From the NCBI RefSeq assembly GCF_022179305.1, contig NZ_BPQP01000018.1:45003-109002 (forward strand): a stretch of 64,000 nt of DNA. Reading direction: 5' to 3'. A program made the translations under genes and the position numbers. The DNA comes from Methylobacterium iners. GTDB taxonomy: Bacteria > Pseudomonadota > Alphaproteobacteria > Rhizobiales > Beijerinckiaceae. This document shows, in pieces, positions 7,538 to 20,556 of the stretch (its first letter is position 1; every line of letters starts with the position of its first letter). Under the pieces are notes generated by a model that saw only the letters and a list, made by a program, of their open reading frames with translations, made no database searches and was not told the DNA's origin.

Positions 7538-8959
7538 GTGGCACGTCTCGTCATCGTTTCGAATCGCGTGGCAGTCCCCGAGGATGGGAGCAAGGCCGTC
7601 GCCGCCGGCGGGCTGGCAGTGGCCGTCAAGGAGGCCTTCACGGCCTACGAGGGGCTCTGGTTCGGCTGGAGCGGCAACGTCGTCGAGGACCCGTCGACCG
7701 AGCCGACCGTGATCGATCGCGGGCGGGTCCAGTATGCCGTCGTCGACCTCTCGCCCCAGGACCACCGCGAGTATTACAGCGGCTTCGCCAACCGCGCGCT
7801 CTGGCCGATCATGCATTACCGGCTCGGGCTCGGCGCCTTCTCGCGCTCGGACTATGCCGGCTACCAGCGCGTCAACCGCACCTTCGCGCGCACGCTCGCG
7901 CGCCTGATCGAGCCCGACGACCTCATCTGGGTGCACGATTACCACCTGCTGCCCCTGGCCTCGGAGCTGCGCGGGCTCGGGATCGCCAACCCGATCGGTT
8001 ACTTCCACCACATTCCCTGGCCGGCGGCCGACGTGTTCAACACGCTGCCGGCGAGCACCGATCTGCTCCGCGCGATCGCCGATTACGATCTGATCGGCCT
8101 GCAGACGGACCCGGACGTCCACAATCTCTCGCGCAACCTCATCGACGAGCTGCGGGCGATCCCCCTCGGCGGCGGCTCGCTGATGGTCGACGGGCGTCGC
8201 ACCCGCATCCGCAGCTTCCCGATCGGCATCGACGTCGCAGGCTTCAAGGAGGCGGCGGAGAACGCGGGCGCCAATAAGACCGTGCGCGAGACAATGGCGG
8301 GTCTGCGCACCCGCAAGCTGCTGATCGGCGTTGATCGTCTTGATTACTCGAAGGGCGTGCCCGAGCGGATGGAGGCGGTCGAGCGCTTCTTCGCCTCGAA
8401 TCCGGACCAGCGCGGCAACGTGGTCTACATCCAGATCACGCCGAAATCCCGCACCGAGGTCCAGGAATACGAAGAGCTCTCGCGCGAGGTGAACGAAACG
8501 GTCGGCGAGATCAACGGCAGCCTGGGCGAGCCGAACTGGACCCCGATCCAATACGTGACGAAGGCCTATCCGCGGCCCGTCCTCGCCGGGCTCTACCGCG
8601 CGGCCCGGGTCGGGCTCGTGACGCCGATGCGTGACGGCATGAACCTCGTGGCTAAGGAATACGTCGTCGCCCAGAGCGACGAGGATCCCGGCGTCCTCGT
8701 CCTGTCCAAGTTCGCGGGCGCGGCGCGGCAATTGCCGGAGGCGCTGCTCGTGAATCCCTATGACCGCTTCGAGGTGGCCGAGGCGATCCGCACGGCGCTC
8801 TACATGCCGCGCAGCGAGCGCCTGGAGCGCTGGAAGCCCATGGTCGAGCGCATGACCCGCGAGGACGTGGATTGGTGGGCGCGCAACTTCCTCTCGGATC
8901 TGGAGAACTTCCGCACGATCGAGCGCGAGCCGCCGCGCACCGCGGCGGCGGCGGAATAG
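7538..8959 (+). CDS. otsA: Trehalose-6-phosphate synthase OtsA (GT20)
   Basis: This 473-aa GT20 enzyme makes trehalose 6-phosphate from UDP-glucose and glucose 6-phosphate in the cytoplasm. Conserved motifs are in order: the N-terminal LVIVSNRV and AAGGLAVAV loop, [30 protein letters not shown] (the Arg and Lys that bind the donor phosphates) and [10 protein letters not shown]. The GTG at 7538 is chosen because the conserved domain begins there and GGACCGGAG lies about 7 nt upstream. The open frame upstream is not coding. No otsB phosphatase is in the window. glgX follows after 46 bp, so a two-gene trehalose/glycogen unit is likely, possibly stress-induced. Confidence 0.93.
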   Translation: MARLVIVSNRVAVPEDGSKAVAAGGLAVAVKEAFTAYEGLWFGWSGNVVEDPSTEPTVIDRGRVQYAVVDLSPQDHREYYSGFANRALWPIMHYRLGLGAFSRSDYAGYQRVNRTFARTLARLIEPDDLIWVHDYHLLPLASELRGLGIANPIGYFHHIPWPAADVFNTLPASTDLLRAIADYDLIGLQTDPDVHNLSRNLIDELRAIPLGGGSLMVDGRRTRIRSFPIGIDVAGFKEAAENAGANKTVRETMAGLRTRKLLIGVDRLDYSKGVPERMEAVERFFASNPDQRGNVVYIQITPKSRTEVQEYEELSREVNETVGEINGSLGEPNWTPIQYVTKAYPRPVLAGLYRAARVGLVTPMRDGMNLVAKEYVVAQSDEDPGVLVLSKFAGAARQLPEALLVNPYDRFEVAEAIRTALYMPRSERLERWKPMVERMTREDVDWWARNFLSDLENFRTIEREPPRTAAAAE

Positions 8960-9005
8960 CGGGCGGCTTGGCCCTCATCGATCGAACCCGGGCGCGCAGG
9001 GCGCG

Positions 9006-11123
9006 ATGATCGGCCTTGATGACGGCGTGCCCGCCCCGCTCGGCGCGCATTTCGACGGCCGCGGCGTCAATTTCGCCCTCTTTTCGCAGAACGCGACGGC
9101 GGTCGACCTTTGCCTGTTCGAGCCGGGCGAGCGCCACGAGTATCAGACGATCCGGCTGCCCTGCCGCACAGACGACGTCTGGCACGGCTACCTGCGCGGG
9201 GTCTATCCGGGCCAGCTCTACGGCTACCGGGTCCACGGGCCCTGGGATCCGGCCCATGGCCATCGCTTCAATCCCGCCAAGCTCGTCCTCGATCCTTATG
9301 CGCGGGAGATCCAGGGGCGCATCCGCTGGCACGACGCGCTCTACGGCCACCGCCGCGGTCTGCAGCGCGAGGACCACATCGACCGGCGCGACAGCGCGGC
9401 CTACATGCCGCGGGGCGTGGTCACCGCGCCCGACATGCTCGACCTCGGCGTGAAGCCGGTGCATCGGCCGCTCTGCGACACGGTGATCTACGAGGCGCAC
9501 GTCAAGTCCCTGACCCAGACCCACCCCGACATCCCGGAGGCGGAGCGCGGCACCTACGCGGCGCTCGCCCATCCCGCCATCATCGAGCACCTGCTGAAGC
9601 TCGGCGTCACGGCGATCGAGCTCCTGCCGATCCACGCCTTCGCCGACGACCGCTTCCTCGTCGACAAGGGGCTCGTCAACTTCTGGGGCTACCAGCCCTT
9701 CGGCTACTTCGCGCCGGAGCCGCGCTACCTCGGCCATCCCGGCATCGGCGGGCTGAAGGCCGCGATCCGGGAACTCGCCGCCGCCGAGATCGAGGTCATC
9801 CTCGACGTGGTCTACAATCACACCGCGGAGGCCGATCACACCGGCCCGACGCTCGCGTTCCGCGGCATCGACAACGCGAGCTACTACAAGCTCGATCCCA
9901 GCAATCGCCGCCGCGAAATCGACTGCACCGGCTGCGGCAACACGCTGAACGTCGACCATCCCCGGGTGATGCAGCTCGTCCTCGATTCCCTGCGACACTG
10001 GGTGACGGCCTACGGCGTGGCCGGCTTTCGGTTCGACCTCGCCTCGAGCCTCGGGCGGGCGCCGCACGATTTCTCAGCCAAGGCCGCCTTCTTCCAGGCG
10101 GTCGCGCAGGACCCGGTGCTCGCGCGCGTCAAGATGATCGCCGAGCCTTGGGACATCGGCGCCGGCGGCTACCAGCTCGGCGCCTATCCCCGGGGCTGGA
10201 GCGAGTGGAACGACCAGTTCCGCGACAGCGTCCGCGGCTTCTGGCGTGGCGACCGGGGCACGCTGCCGAAACTGACCCAGGGGCTGTCGGGATCGCGCGA
10301 GATCTTCGGCCCATCCGGCCGCTCGCCGCTCGCCAGCATCAACTTTGCCGCGAGCCACGACGGTTTCACGCTGGCCGACGTCGTCGCCTACGAGGCGAAG
10401 CACAATTGGGCGAACGGCGAGGAGAACCGCGACGGCCACGGCCACAACCTGTCGCGCAATTACGGGATCGAGGGTCCGACGACCGATCCCGCGATCCTCG
10501 GCCTGCGCGCCCGCCAGAAGCGCAACATCCTGGCCACCATCCTTCTGGCGCAGGGCGTGCCGATGCTGCTGATGGGCGACGAGCGCTCGCGCAGCCAGTG
10601 CGGCAACAACAACGCCTACGCCCAGGACAACCCGACGAGCTGGGTCGATTGGGAGAACGATCCCGATCCCGGACTGACGGCCTTCGTCGCGAACCTGGCA
10701 CGGCTGCGCCGGGAGCAGCCGGCCCTGCGGCGGCGCGACTTCCTGATGGGCACCGGAATCGACAAGGACGAGCCGCTGCGCGACGTGCATTGGCTCTCGC
10801 CCTGCGGCGCCGAGATGGATGCCGCGGCCTGGGCCGATGACGGCCGTCAGGCTTTCGGCATGCAGATCGGCAACGATCTGCCGGAAGCCGACCGTCTGCT
10901 CGTGTTGATCAATGCGGGGGAAGGGATCTGCGACTTCTCCCTCGCCCCCATCATCGGCGGTCCCTGGGCCGTGATCTTCGACACGACCCGAGCGACGGGC
11001 GCGGTCCCCTCCGGGCAGACACTGTTTCCGCCGGGTGCGCGGGTGCGGCTGGAGCCGCGCTCGCTCTTCGTTCTGCGAGCACGGCCGGCGGCAGCGTATG
11101 AGGCCGGTCGCCGACGGGGGTGA
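9006..11123 (+). CDS. glgX: Glycogen debranching enzyme GlgX (GH13)
   Basis: This 705-aa GH13 isoamylase-type enzyme hydrolyses alpha-1,6 branches of glycogen after phosphorylase action. It has an N-terminal CBM48-like domain (about 1-130, with GAHFDGRGVNFALFS), then the (beta/alpha)8 barrel. Conserved regions are VILDVVYNHT, GFRFDLASS (nucleophile Asp), MIAEPWD (acid/base Glu) and NFAASHDGF (transition-state His/Asp). The usual GNNNAYxQDN motif is present after GDERSRSQC. Length matches the family (about 650-720). It lies 46 bp downstream of otsA on the same strand. Together they link glycogen turnover with trehalose formation; no treY/treZ is present here. Confidence 0.93.
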   Translation: MIGLDDGVPAPLGAHFDGRGVNFALFSQNATAVDLCLFEPGERHEYQTIRLPCRTDDVWHGYLRGVYPGQLYGYRVHGPWDPAHGHRFNPAKLVLDPYAREIQGRIRWHDALYGHRRGLQREDHIDRRDSAAYMPRGVVTAPDMLDLGVKPVHRPLCDTVIYEAHVKSLTQTHPDIPEAERGTYAALAHPAIIEHLLKLGVTAIELLPIHAFADDRFLVDKGLVNFWGYQPFGYFAPEPRYLGHPGIGGLKAAIRELAAAEIEVILDVVYNHTAEADHTGPTLAFRGIDNASYYKLDPSNRRREIDCTGCGNTLNVDHPRVMQLVLDSLRHWVTAYGVAGFRFDLASSLGRAPHDFSAKAAFFQAVAQDPVLARVKMIAEPWDIGAGGYQLGAYPRGWSEWNDQFRDSVRGFWRGDRGTLPKLTQGLSGSREIFGPSGRSPLASINFAASHDGFTLADVVAYEAKHNWANGEENRDGHGHNLSRNYGIEGPTTDPAILGLRARQKRNILATILLAQGVPMLLMGDERSRSQCGNNNAYAQDNPTSWVDWENDPDPGLTAFVANLARLRREQPALRRRDFLMGTGIDKDEPLRDVHWLSPCGAEMDAAAWADDGRQAFGMQIGNDLPEADRLLVLINAGEGICDFSLAPIIGGPWAVIFDTTRATGAVPSGQTLFPPGARVRLEPRSLFVLRARPAAAYEAGRRRG

Positions 11124-11278
11124 GACCCACGGCTCCCGCCGCGTAGAGCGGTCTCGACTACCTCACGCGCCTCTCCTCCTCTTCGGGGAGGCGTTGGACG
11201 TCGGGTGACTGGGCGATCCTGCCGCTCAACAGGCGTCCGCGGCCTTAGTCGCTCCTCACCAGGGCGAGGGGAATGCCC

Positions 11279-12793
11279 TCACCGGCCCCTGATGCCGCCG
11301 ACCAGCGAGCCGACGCCGCCGAGGAAGGTGCCGACCTCGCCGAGCGAGGCGCCGCCGCGCTGCGGCTGGGGCGGCGGTGCGGCCTGCCGCGGCTGCCCGG
11401 CATAGGCCTCCTGCGGCTGGCGACGCGGCCGAGGCGGCGCAGCGGAGCGAACCACGCTCGGCTTGGCGGCAAGGAGCTTCTGGTAGTCGGACTCGCTCTG
11501 CTCGGAGAGCGCGGCGTACTGGTTCTTGGTGAGATAGCCCGTCTCGGGGATCTCGCGGGTCTTCTGCCAGTTCGCGAGCGCCGCGCGGGTGCCGGGGCCG
11601 AACTTGCCCGTCGCGCCGCCCGGGTCGAAGCCGAGGGCCTTGAGGCGCTGCTGCACCTCGATCCGGTCCTTGGGGGCGTGCTTCAGCTCGGCTTCGGTCT
11701 TGGCCGTGCCGGCCTCGCTCTTGAGCGCCGTCTCGTCGATGGCCGACCGCGAGGTCGTGCTAGTGCCGCGGGCGATACGGTTCTTGGCGATCTGCGCGAA
11801 GTAGCCGTTCGGATGCGCCTCCAGGTAGGCCTTGTAGTCCTCGACGTTGTTGGAGCGCTCGGCCGCCTCCCAGAGCTTCATCTCGAAGGCCTGCGGGTTC
11901 AGGGTCGGCGCCACGGCGGTCGCCGGCATGTTCGCCATGCCGTCGGTGGTGCCCAGGGCCGCGACCTTGGTGGCCGCGCCGGCGGGCGCGGGGTTCAGGT
12001 AGAACTCGCCGATGATCGAGGTGTTGACCCAGGGACGCTGCTTCTCGTTCGTCGAGCGCCAGACGTCCTCCCGCACCCGGTCCATCACCGTGCTGATCGA
12101 GACGCCGGGCGATTCCATGTGCTTCAGGAGCGCGGTGGTGAAGGGGCTGTTCTGGCCGGCGGTGCCGTCGAGCGCGGTCTTGCCCGGGTCGGTGGCGAAG
12201 GCGATCATCGTGCCCGCGGCCGAGTTCACGGCGATCTCGCTCAGACCCGCGCCGACGGCGGCCGAGCGCGTCTTCATGGAGCGTGCCAGCTCCTTGGCGA
12301 AGGGGTTGTCGCGGCAGGCGTCGAGGATGACGACGTTGACGCGGTCCTCGCGCTGCATCTGGCGCAGGACGAGGCTGATGTTCATGGTCCGGAAGTCGAG
12401 GTCGGCCTCGCTCTTCACGATGGTGTCGGTAGGCAGGAGGTAGTTCTCGCCCGCCACCGCGACGCCGTGGCCGGCGTAGTAGACCAGGGCCACCTTGGCC
12501 CCGTCGAGCTTGGCCGCGTATTGGCCGACGACGCTGCGCATGGCGTCGAGCTTGAGGTCGTAGCCCTCGACCACGTCGAAGCCGATTCGCTTCAGCGCCG
12601 CGGCCATGGCCTTGGAATCGATCAGTGGGTTCTCCAGCGCGCCGAAATTCTCGTAGGCCGCATTGCCGATGACGAGAGCGACGCGCCGCTCCGACGTGGC
12701 CGCTTGCGCGGTGAGAGCAAGGGCAAGCCCTGCCAGGGTCGCGATCACCAGCCGTTGCAGCGCCCCGAGCGCGACGAAATACGCGGTGCCCAT
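11279..12793 (-). CDS. Secreted caspase-like (peptidase C14) protein with peptidoglycan-binding-like C-terminus
   Basis: This 504-aa protein is a bacterial caspase-fold peptidase. A signal peptide (about residues 12-32, ending AQA) precedes the p20-like domain. The catalytic dyad is His109 in YYAGHGV and Cys160 in LDACRDNPF. The C-terminal part (about 400-455) holds VQQRLKALGFDP and a TRAALANWQ segment, typical of PG_binding_1-like folds, and ends in a Pro/Gln/Arg-rich tail. I chose the ATG at 12791-12793 because GAGGGG lies 8 nt upstream. An ATG 6 nt further upstream is too near that site, and a frame start at 12859 adds an unlikely N-terminus. Export to the periplasm and proteolysis are inferred from sequence; targets are unknown. 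Confidence 0.85.
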   Translation of the reverse strand: MGTAYFVALGALQRLVIATLAGLALALTAQAATSERRVALVIGNAAYENFGALENPLIDSKAMAAALKRIGFDVVEGYDLKLDAMRSVVGQYAAKLDGAKVALVYYAGHGVAVAGENYLLPTDTIVKSEADLDFRTMNISLVLRQMQREDRVNVVILDACRDNPFAKELARSMKTRSAAVGAGLSEIAVNSAAGTMIAFATDPGKTALDGTAGQNSPFTTALLKHMESPGVSISTVMDRVREDVWRSTNEKQRPWVNTSIIGEFYLNPAPAGAATKVAALGTTDGMANMPATAVAPTLNPQAFEMKLWEAAERSNNVEDYKAYLEAHPNGYFAQIAKNRIARGTSTTSRSAIDETALKSEAGTAKTEAELKHAPKDRIEVQQRLKALGFDPGGATGKFGPGTRAALANWQKTREIPETGYLTKNQYAALSEQSESDYQKLLAAKPSVVRSAAPPRPRRQPQEAYAGQPRQAAPPPQPQRGGASLGEVGTFLGGVGSLVGGIRGR

Positions 12794-12978
12794 CCTCATA
12801 ACCCCCTCATCGCGTGCGGCCTTCCCGAAGACGGCCGTACCTTCGACGCGCGGCGACATTCTGACACTCGTCGGTCAGGTTCAATCGGCGAAGCCTCCGT
12901 CGCCGCCGTCATCCAGCAGAATTTCTAGCTCCTGTTGCCGGTTTGTCATGTGCCAAGCGTCACCATTGCGCGCTGCGT

Positions 12979-13010
12979 AGCATTCGTCCTTTTCCAATCG
13001 CACGAATGCT
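12979..13010. repeat. 9-bp inverted repeat upstream of the 72-aa gene
   Basis: AGCATTCGT (12979-12987) and ACGAATGCT (13002-13010) are perfect inverted arms around a 14-nt spacer. The site lies 62 bp upstream of the start at 13072 and could be an operator or a leader hairpin. Confidence 0.5.
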
Positions 13011-13071
13011 GCGGATTTCGGGCATCCATCCTTGAAGAGTTGCTGATCGATTGGGGGAGGAGGTCCTTGCC

Positions 13072-13290
13072 ATGAAGACCGTCCCGATCACATCGCTCGG
13101 CCTGCTGCGGGCCACGGACCTGTTCCAGGCCACCCGCAACGACCTGATCCGCCGCGGCGACACCGAGACCCGGCTCGTCACGGTGGCGGTGGACCGCCCC
13201 CTCGATCCGAGGCGCCCGTCGCTGGCGGCCGGCGAGGGCGCCCCATCGATCGGCCCCTCGGAGCGGCGGCTCGTGGATCTGCTGGTGTGA
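13072..13290 (+). CDS. Small hypothetical protein (72 aa)
   Basis: I do not recognise this 72-aa protein. The case for a real gene is the ribosome binding site: AGGAGGT lies exactly 7 nt before the ATG at 13072, the best match in the window. The first half reads as a compact helical domain (SLGLLRATDLFQATRNDL), the second as a Pro/Ser-rich tail that ends in a hydrophobic ERRLVDLLV. No signal peptide or membrane segment is visible. It is flanked by the divergent caspase-like gene and the convergent sbcC gene and has a 9-bp inverted repeat upstream. An earlier in-frame ATG at 13051 lacks a ribosome binding site. Confidence 0.65.
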   Translation: MKTVPITSLGLLRATDLFQATRNDLIRRGDTETRLVTVAVDRPLDPRRPSLAAGEGAPSIGPSERRLVDLLV

Positions 13291-13379
13291 CGCCAGGGGG
13301 GCGGACGTCACCGCTCCGACTCCATCCAAGATCCGTGAGCGACCGCGCCGAACGGGTTGGCCAGTCCAGCCCACGATGC

Positions 13380-16300
13380 TCACCCTGAGCCGCCGACGAC
13401 ACGGACCACGCTACGGCCGTTGCCGCGCTTCTCGACGCGGACCTGCACCGCGATGCGCTCGATCATCGCTGCGACGTGGGTAATGACGCCGACCTTGCGG
13501 CCCCGACCCTGCAGCGTCTCCAAGGCATCCACGGCGAGGTCGAGGGTCTCGGCGTCCAGCGAGCCGAAGCCCTCGTCGATGAACAGGGTGTCGACGAAAG
13601 CCTGCCGGCCCTCCAGCCCCGAGAGCGCGAGCGCCAGCGCCAGGGAGACCAGGAAGCGCTCGCCGCCCGAGAGACTTCGGGTGGCACGCAGCTCGTCGCC
13701 CATGTCCCGGTCGAGGACGTGGAGCGCGAGGTCGGAGGTCGGGCTGCGCGCCAGGCGATAGCGCGGCGAGAGGGTGCGCAGCTGGTCGTTGGCAAGCCCG
13801 ATCAGGTGTTCGAGGGTGACGCCCTGCGCGAAGCGCCGGAACTTGTCGCCGCTCGCCGAGCCGATCGCCTCGTCCACCGCCTCCCAGGTCGCGAGTTCCC
13901 GGCGCCGCTCCGCGATCTGCGCTTCGAGATCGAGGGCCTCGCGCCGCCCGGCGGCATCGCGCGCGAGATCGGCGTCGATGGCGCCGAGGCGCCGCTGGCC
14001 AAGGGCGATGGCCTCGGCTGCCGTGGCGATCGCCGCCTCGGTCGTTGATCGGTCGATCGCGGGCTCGCCGCGCAGGGCCGCGAGGTCGGACCGCCGCGTC
14101 GCGCGCTCAGCCTTGGCCGCCTCGACGGCGCGACTGCGCGCCTCGACCGTGGCACGTAGTCCGGTGCGGATCTCTGGCGAAAGGGCGAGCCACTGCCTCA
14201 CGGTCTCGACCGGTCGCGGGGCGCAAGCTGCGGCGAGCGCGGCGCTGGCGGCGGCGAAATTGGTGGCCGCGCGCGCCGCGGCAGCCTGGGCGGCGCCCCG
14301 AAGGGCTTGGACCGCGGCGACCCGAGTCGCCGCCTCGCCCGTCGCCTGCTCGGCGCGGACGCGAGCCTCCGAAGCCGTGCGGTGAAGCTCCGTAACGTGG
14401 TCGCGATGCGCCTCTGTCGCCTCGCCGTTGAGGAGGCCGGCGCGACGGTGCCTGAGCGCATCCCACGCGCCCGCTCGAAGATCCCTCGCGGCCTTGGCCT
14501 GAGTCAGGGCTCGCTCCGCAGCGGCGTGCCTCTCGGCCGCGACGGCGCGCTGTCGGGCCAGGTCACCGAGCCTGACGTCGTGATCGCGGCGGCGATCGCA
14601 CAGCGTGCGGTGCACCGCGACGAGGTCCTCGATCGTGCGGACCACGGCATTCGGATCGAGGTCGAGGTCAGTGGTCGTGAGCGCAGATGCGGCGAGACAG
14701 GGCGCGATCTCGCGCTCCAGCGCCGTGATCCGATCGGTAAGCTCGGTGGCCCGGCCCGCCAGGTTCTCACCCCGGAGGGCCGCCGCATGGGCCCGGGCGC
14801 GATGCCCATCGAGGGCCGCCCGGCCCGCGTCGATGACCTCTCCCGCAGTCTCGACCGCCTCCGCCGCGCTCGCCGCCTCCGTTCGCAGCTCGGCCGCCCG
14901 CGCAAGCGTCACCTCCAACCCGGAGCGGAGCGCCTGGACAGCCTCGCCGAGGCCCGCCAACGAGGACACGGCGGCGGCGCCGAGCACCGGCGGCAGCGCA
15001 ACCTCGACGCCGGCTGCGTCGCCGGCGGCCTCGATGGCGGGACGCAGCGCGGCATAGGCCGCGGCCGCCTCGGCCATGTGTCGACCCATCGCCGCGCCCA
15101 TGCTCTCGGCCTGCGCGACCCGAGCCTCCTCGGTCGCGTGCTCCACGGCCGCGGCACGCATGGCCGCGCTCGACTGGCGAAGCGCCGCGTCGAGGGCGGC
15201 GCGGCGCTCGGCCATCGCCGCGGCCAGGCGCGACAACCGGTCGTCGGACCCGACATGAGGGTGATGCCCTGCCCCGCAGACGGGGCAGGGTTCGCCCGGC
15301 ACGAGCAGGCTGCGCAGGTGGATCGCACCCTCGGAGACGCTTCCGTCGGCGAGGTCCGCGAGCGTCGTGATCTCGCGCCGCGCCGCTTCGGCTGCCGTTT
15401 GCGCCGCGCGCGCCTCCCTCTGCCGCACCAGCGCCGCCGCAACCGCGGCGCGGCCCCGCGCCGCGTCCTGCTCCGTGGAGGCGAGCGTGTCGGCCGACGC
15501 GGCGTAGCCCACGGCCAGGCTCGATGCCGCGCGCGTGCGATCGAGAAGGTCGGCGAGGGCCAGGTCGCGCTCGCGGGTCCCCTCCGCCTGGAGCGCAGCG
15601 AGCTCCGCCTCGCTGGAGAGGCGCCGCGCCCGATCCCGCTGACGCTCCGCCTCGGCTTCCAGGATACGCTGCGACGCCTCGGCCGCATGGTCCTCGGCCG
15701 CCTGCCTCTCGGCGGATGCGAGCGCCAGGGCAGCGGTGGCCTCGGAGAGGTCCTGCCGAAGGCCCGCCCGCTCCTCGAACATCGAGGCGATGTCGTCGCG
15801 CCGGCCCGCGAGGAAGGCAGCGCCGCTCTCGGCAGCGAGCCGTTCGACGATGACGGCGAGGGCGGCGGCCTCCTCGGCGACGACACCGTCCAGGAGCGTC
15901 AAGCCGTCCTCGGCGGACCGGAGCAGGGCCTCGGCGTCTTGCTGGGCCTTCGCAGCTTCCGCCGCTAGGGCCGCGGCATGGGCAATGTCGCGATCGAGGC
16001 CGGCGGCTTCGGCCCAAAGCGGTCCGAACGCCGCGAGGGCGGCCTCGGTCTCCGCCTCTCCGTGCCGGGCGGCCGTCAAGAGTTCCGCGGCCTCGAAAGC
16101 CGCAGCCTCGGCTTGGGACAGGTCGGTTCCTGCCATCGCGAGAGCCGCAGACGCGTCCGCAGCGGCACGCTCGGCCGCATCGGCGGCCTCGGCGAGGGGG
16201 CGAAGGGCCTCCACGGCGTCGAGCTCGGCCAGACGGGTTGCCTCGGCGGTGTTGGCCGCGAGCTCGGCCTCCGCAGCCTCAAGGCGGCGCTGCACCTCGG

Positions 16301-17123
16301 CGAGCTGCCCCCGAGCCGCCGCCATCCGGTCGGCCCGCTCCAGAGCCCGATGCAGGTCCTGCTGATCCCCCGACAGACGAGCGAGATCGGCGGCGATCCC
16401 TCCGCGCTCCGCGAGGGCGCCTTCCCGAAATTCGGGGTCGAGGAGGCCGATGGCGTCGCGCCGAACCTCGAGCGTTCGGACCGCCGAGCGCACGGCCTCG
16501 GTTCCCGCATGGACCCGCTTCGAGATCTCCGAGTAGATCGCCGTGCCGGTGATCTTCTCGAGGAGTTCGGCGCGCTCGCTCTCGGCCGCGAGCAGGAAGG
16601 CATCGAACTCGCCCTGCGCCAGGAGCACGGTCCGACGGAACTGGTCGAAGGTGAGATCCGTGCGCTGCTCGATGGCGGCGGCGACGGCGTTCTTGCCGGA
16701 TTCGACCGCGCTGCCGTCGTCGAGGCGGTGGAGCATGCGCCGGTCGTGCTGAAGGCGTCCGTCCGCCCGGCCGCGGGCGCGAAACGCCTCCCAGCGCACC
16801 CGGTAGGGCACGCCGTCCTGGCCGACGAAATCCACCTCGGCGAAGCCCGAGGCCGCGCCCCGGCGCAGGATCGCGCGGCCGTCGTTCGAGCCGAGCGTGT
16901 CGCCGCTCGGATCAGGCGTGTCCTCGCGGCGTCCTCCCGCGACGCGAGGGTAGCGGCCGTAGAGCGCGAGGCAGAGGGCATCGAGGATCGTCGATTTTCC
17001 GGCGCCGGTCTCCCCCGTGATCGCAAAGATGCCGGTGGTGCCGAGCGGATCGGCCGAGAGGTCGACGGCGAACGGAGCGGCGAGGCTCGCGAGGTTCCCG
17101 CCGCGGATCGCAAGGATACGCAC
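13380..17123 (-). CDS. sbcC: SbcC-family exonuclease ATPase subunit
   Basis: This 1247-aa SMC-like ATPase is the SbcC (Rad50-type) subunit of a nuclease that opens hairpins and processes double-strand ends. Walker A GETGAGKST is at residues 37-45, followed by the TVLLAQGEFDAFL Q-loop near 165. Long Ala/Glu/Arg-rich coiled coils flank a zinc hook with CPVC at residues 613-616. The C-terminal SLSGGERFLVSLALA signature and FIDEGFGSLD Walker B complete the split ATPase domain. The length is in the normal range for SbcC (about 1000-1250). The partner nuclease SbcD, usually immediately upstream and overlapping, is not here: the gene upstream is a divergent histidine kinase. SbcD must be elsewhere, or a different nuclease is used. 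Confidence 0.92.
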   Translation of the reverse strand: MRILAIRGGNLASLAAPFAVDLSADPLGTTGIFAITGETGAGKSTILDALCLALYGRYPRVAGGRREDTPDPSGDTLGSNDGRAILRRGAASGFAEVDFVGQDGVPYRVRWEAFRARGRADGRLQHDRRMLHRLDDGSAVESGKNAVAAAIEQRTDLTFDQFRRTVLLAQGEFDAFLLAAESERAELLEKITGTAIYSEISKRVHAGTEAVRSAVRTLEVRRDAIGLLDPEFREGALAERGGIAADLARLSGDQQDLHRALERADRMAAARGQLAEVQRRLEAAEAELAANTAEATRLAELDAVEALRPLAEAADAAERAAADASAALAMAGTDLSQAEAAAFEAAELLTAARHGEAETEAALAAFGPLWAEAAGLDRDIAHAAALAAEAAKAQQDAEALLRSAEDGLTLLDGVVAEEAAALAVIVERLAAESGAAFLAGRRDDIASMFEERAGLRQDLSEATAALALASAERQAAEDHAAEASQRILEAEAERQRDRARRLSSEAELAALQAEGTRERDLALADLLDRTRAASSLAVGYAASADTLASTEQDAARGRAAVAAALVRQREARAAQTAAEAARREITTLADLADGSVSEGAIHLRSLLVPGEPCPVCGAGHHPHVGSDDRLSRLAAAMAERRAALDAALRQSSAAMRAAAVEHATEEARVAQAESMGAAMGRHMAEAAAAYAALRPAIEAAGDAAGVEVALPPVLGAAAVSSLAGLGEAVQALRSGLEVTLARAAELRTEAASAAEAVETAGEVIDAGRAALDGHRARAHAAALRGENLAGRATELTDRITALEREIAPCLAASALTTTDLDLDPNAVVRTIEDLVAVHRTLCDRRRDHDVRLGDLARQRAVAAERHAAAERALTQAKAARDLRAGAWDALRHRRAGLLNGEATEAHRDHVTELHRTASEARVRAEQATGEAATRVAAVQALRGAAQAAAARAATNFAAASAALAAACAPRPVETVRQWLALSPEIRTGLRATVEARSRAVEAAKAERATRRSDLAALRGEPAIDRSTTEAAIATAAEAIALGQRRLGAIDADLARDAAGRREALDLEAQIAERRRELATWEAVDEAIGSASGDKFRRFAQGVTLEHLIGLANDQLRTLSPRYRLARSPTSDLALHVLDRDMGDELRATRSLSGGERFLVSLALALALSGLEGRQAFVDTLFIDEGFGSLDAETLDLAVDALETLQGRGRKVGVITHVAAMIERIAVQVRVEKRGNGRSVVRVVGGSG

Positions 17124-17313
17124 GTGACTTCATCCTGATCACCCGCGCCTGACCCGAGCGGGCGGTGTCCCTGGCACGAACACTTGGCTACGACCCTGGC
17201 TACGACCTTTGACAGGGCATCGCCACCATGCAATCCGACCTGATGTCCCCTCCGGTGCCGGCCCCCGCCCCGATGACGTTTCCGGCCGGGCGACCGTGCG
17301 TGAGGCCTGGGCC

Positions 17314-20514
<3,201 letters not shown>

Positions 20515-20517
20515 AGA

Positions 20518-20541
20518 CCGCCCGGGCCGGTGCCCGGGCGG
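20518..20541. terminator. Bidirectional hairpin between kinase and small secreted-protein gene
   Basis: CCGCCCGGGC (20518-20527) and GCCCGGGCGG (20532-20541) form a perfect 10-bp stem with a CGGT tetraloop. It lies between two convergent genes, 3 bp after the kinase stop, so it can end transcription from both sides. No U-run follows. Confidence 0.65.
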
Positions 20542-20556
20542 ATCGTTGTGAAAGCC

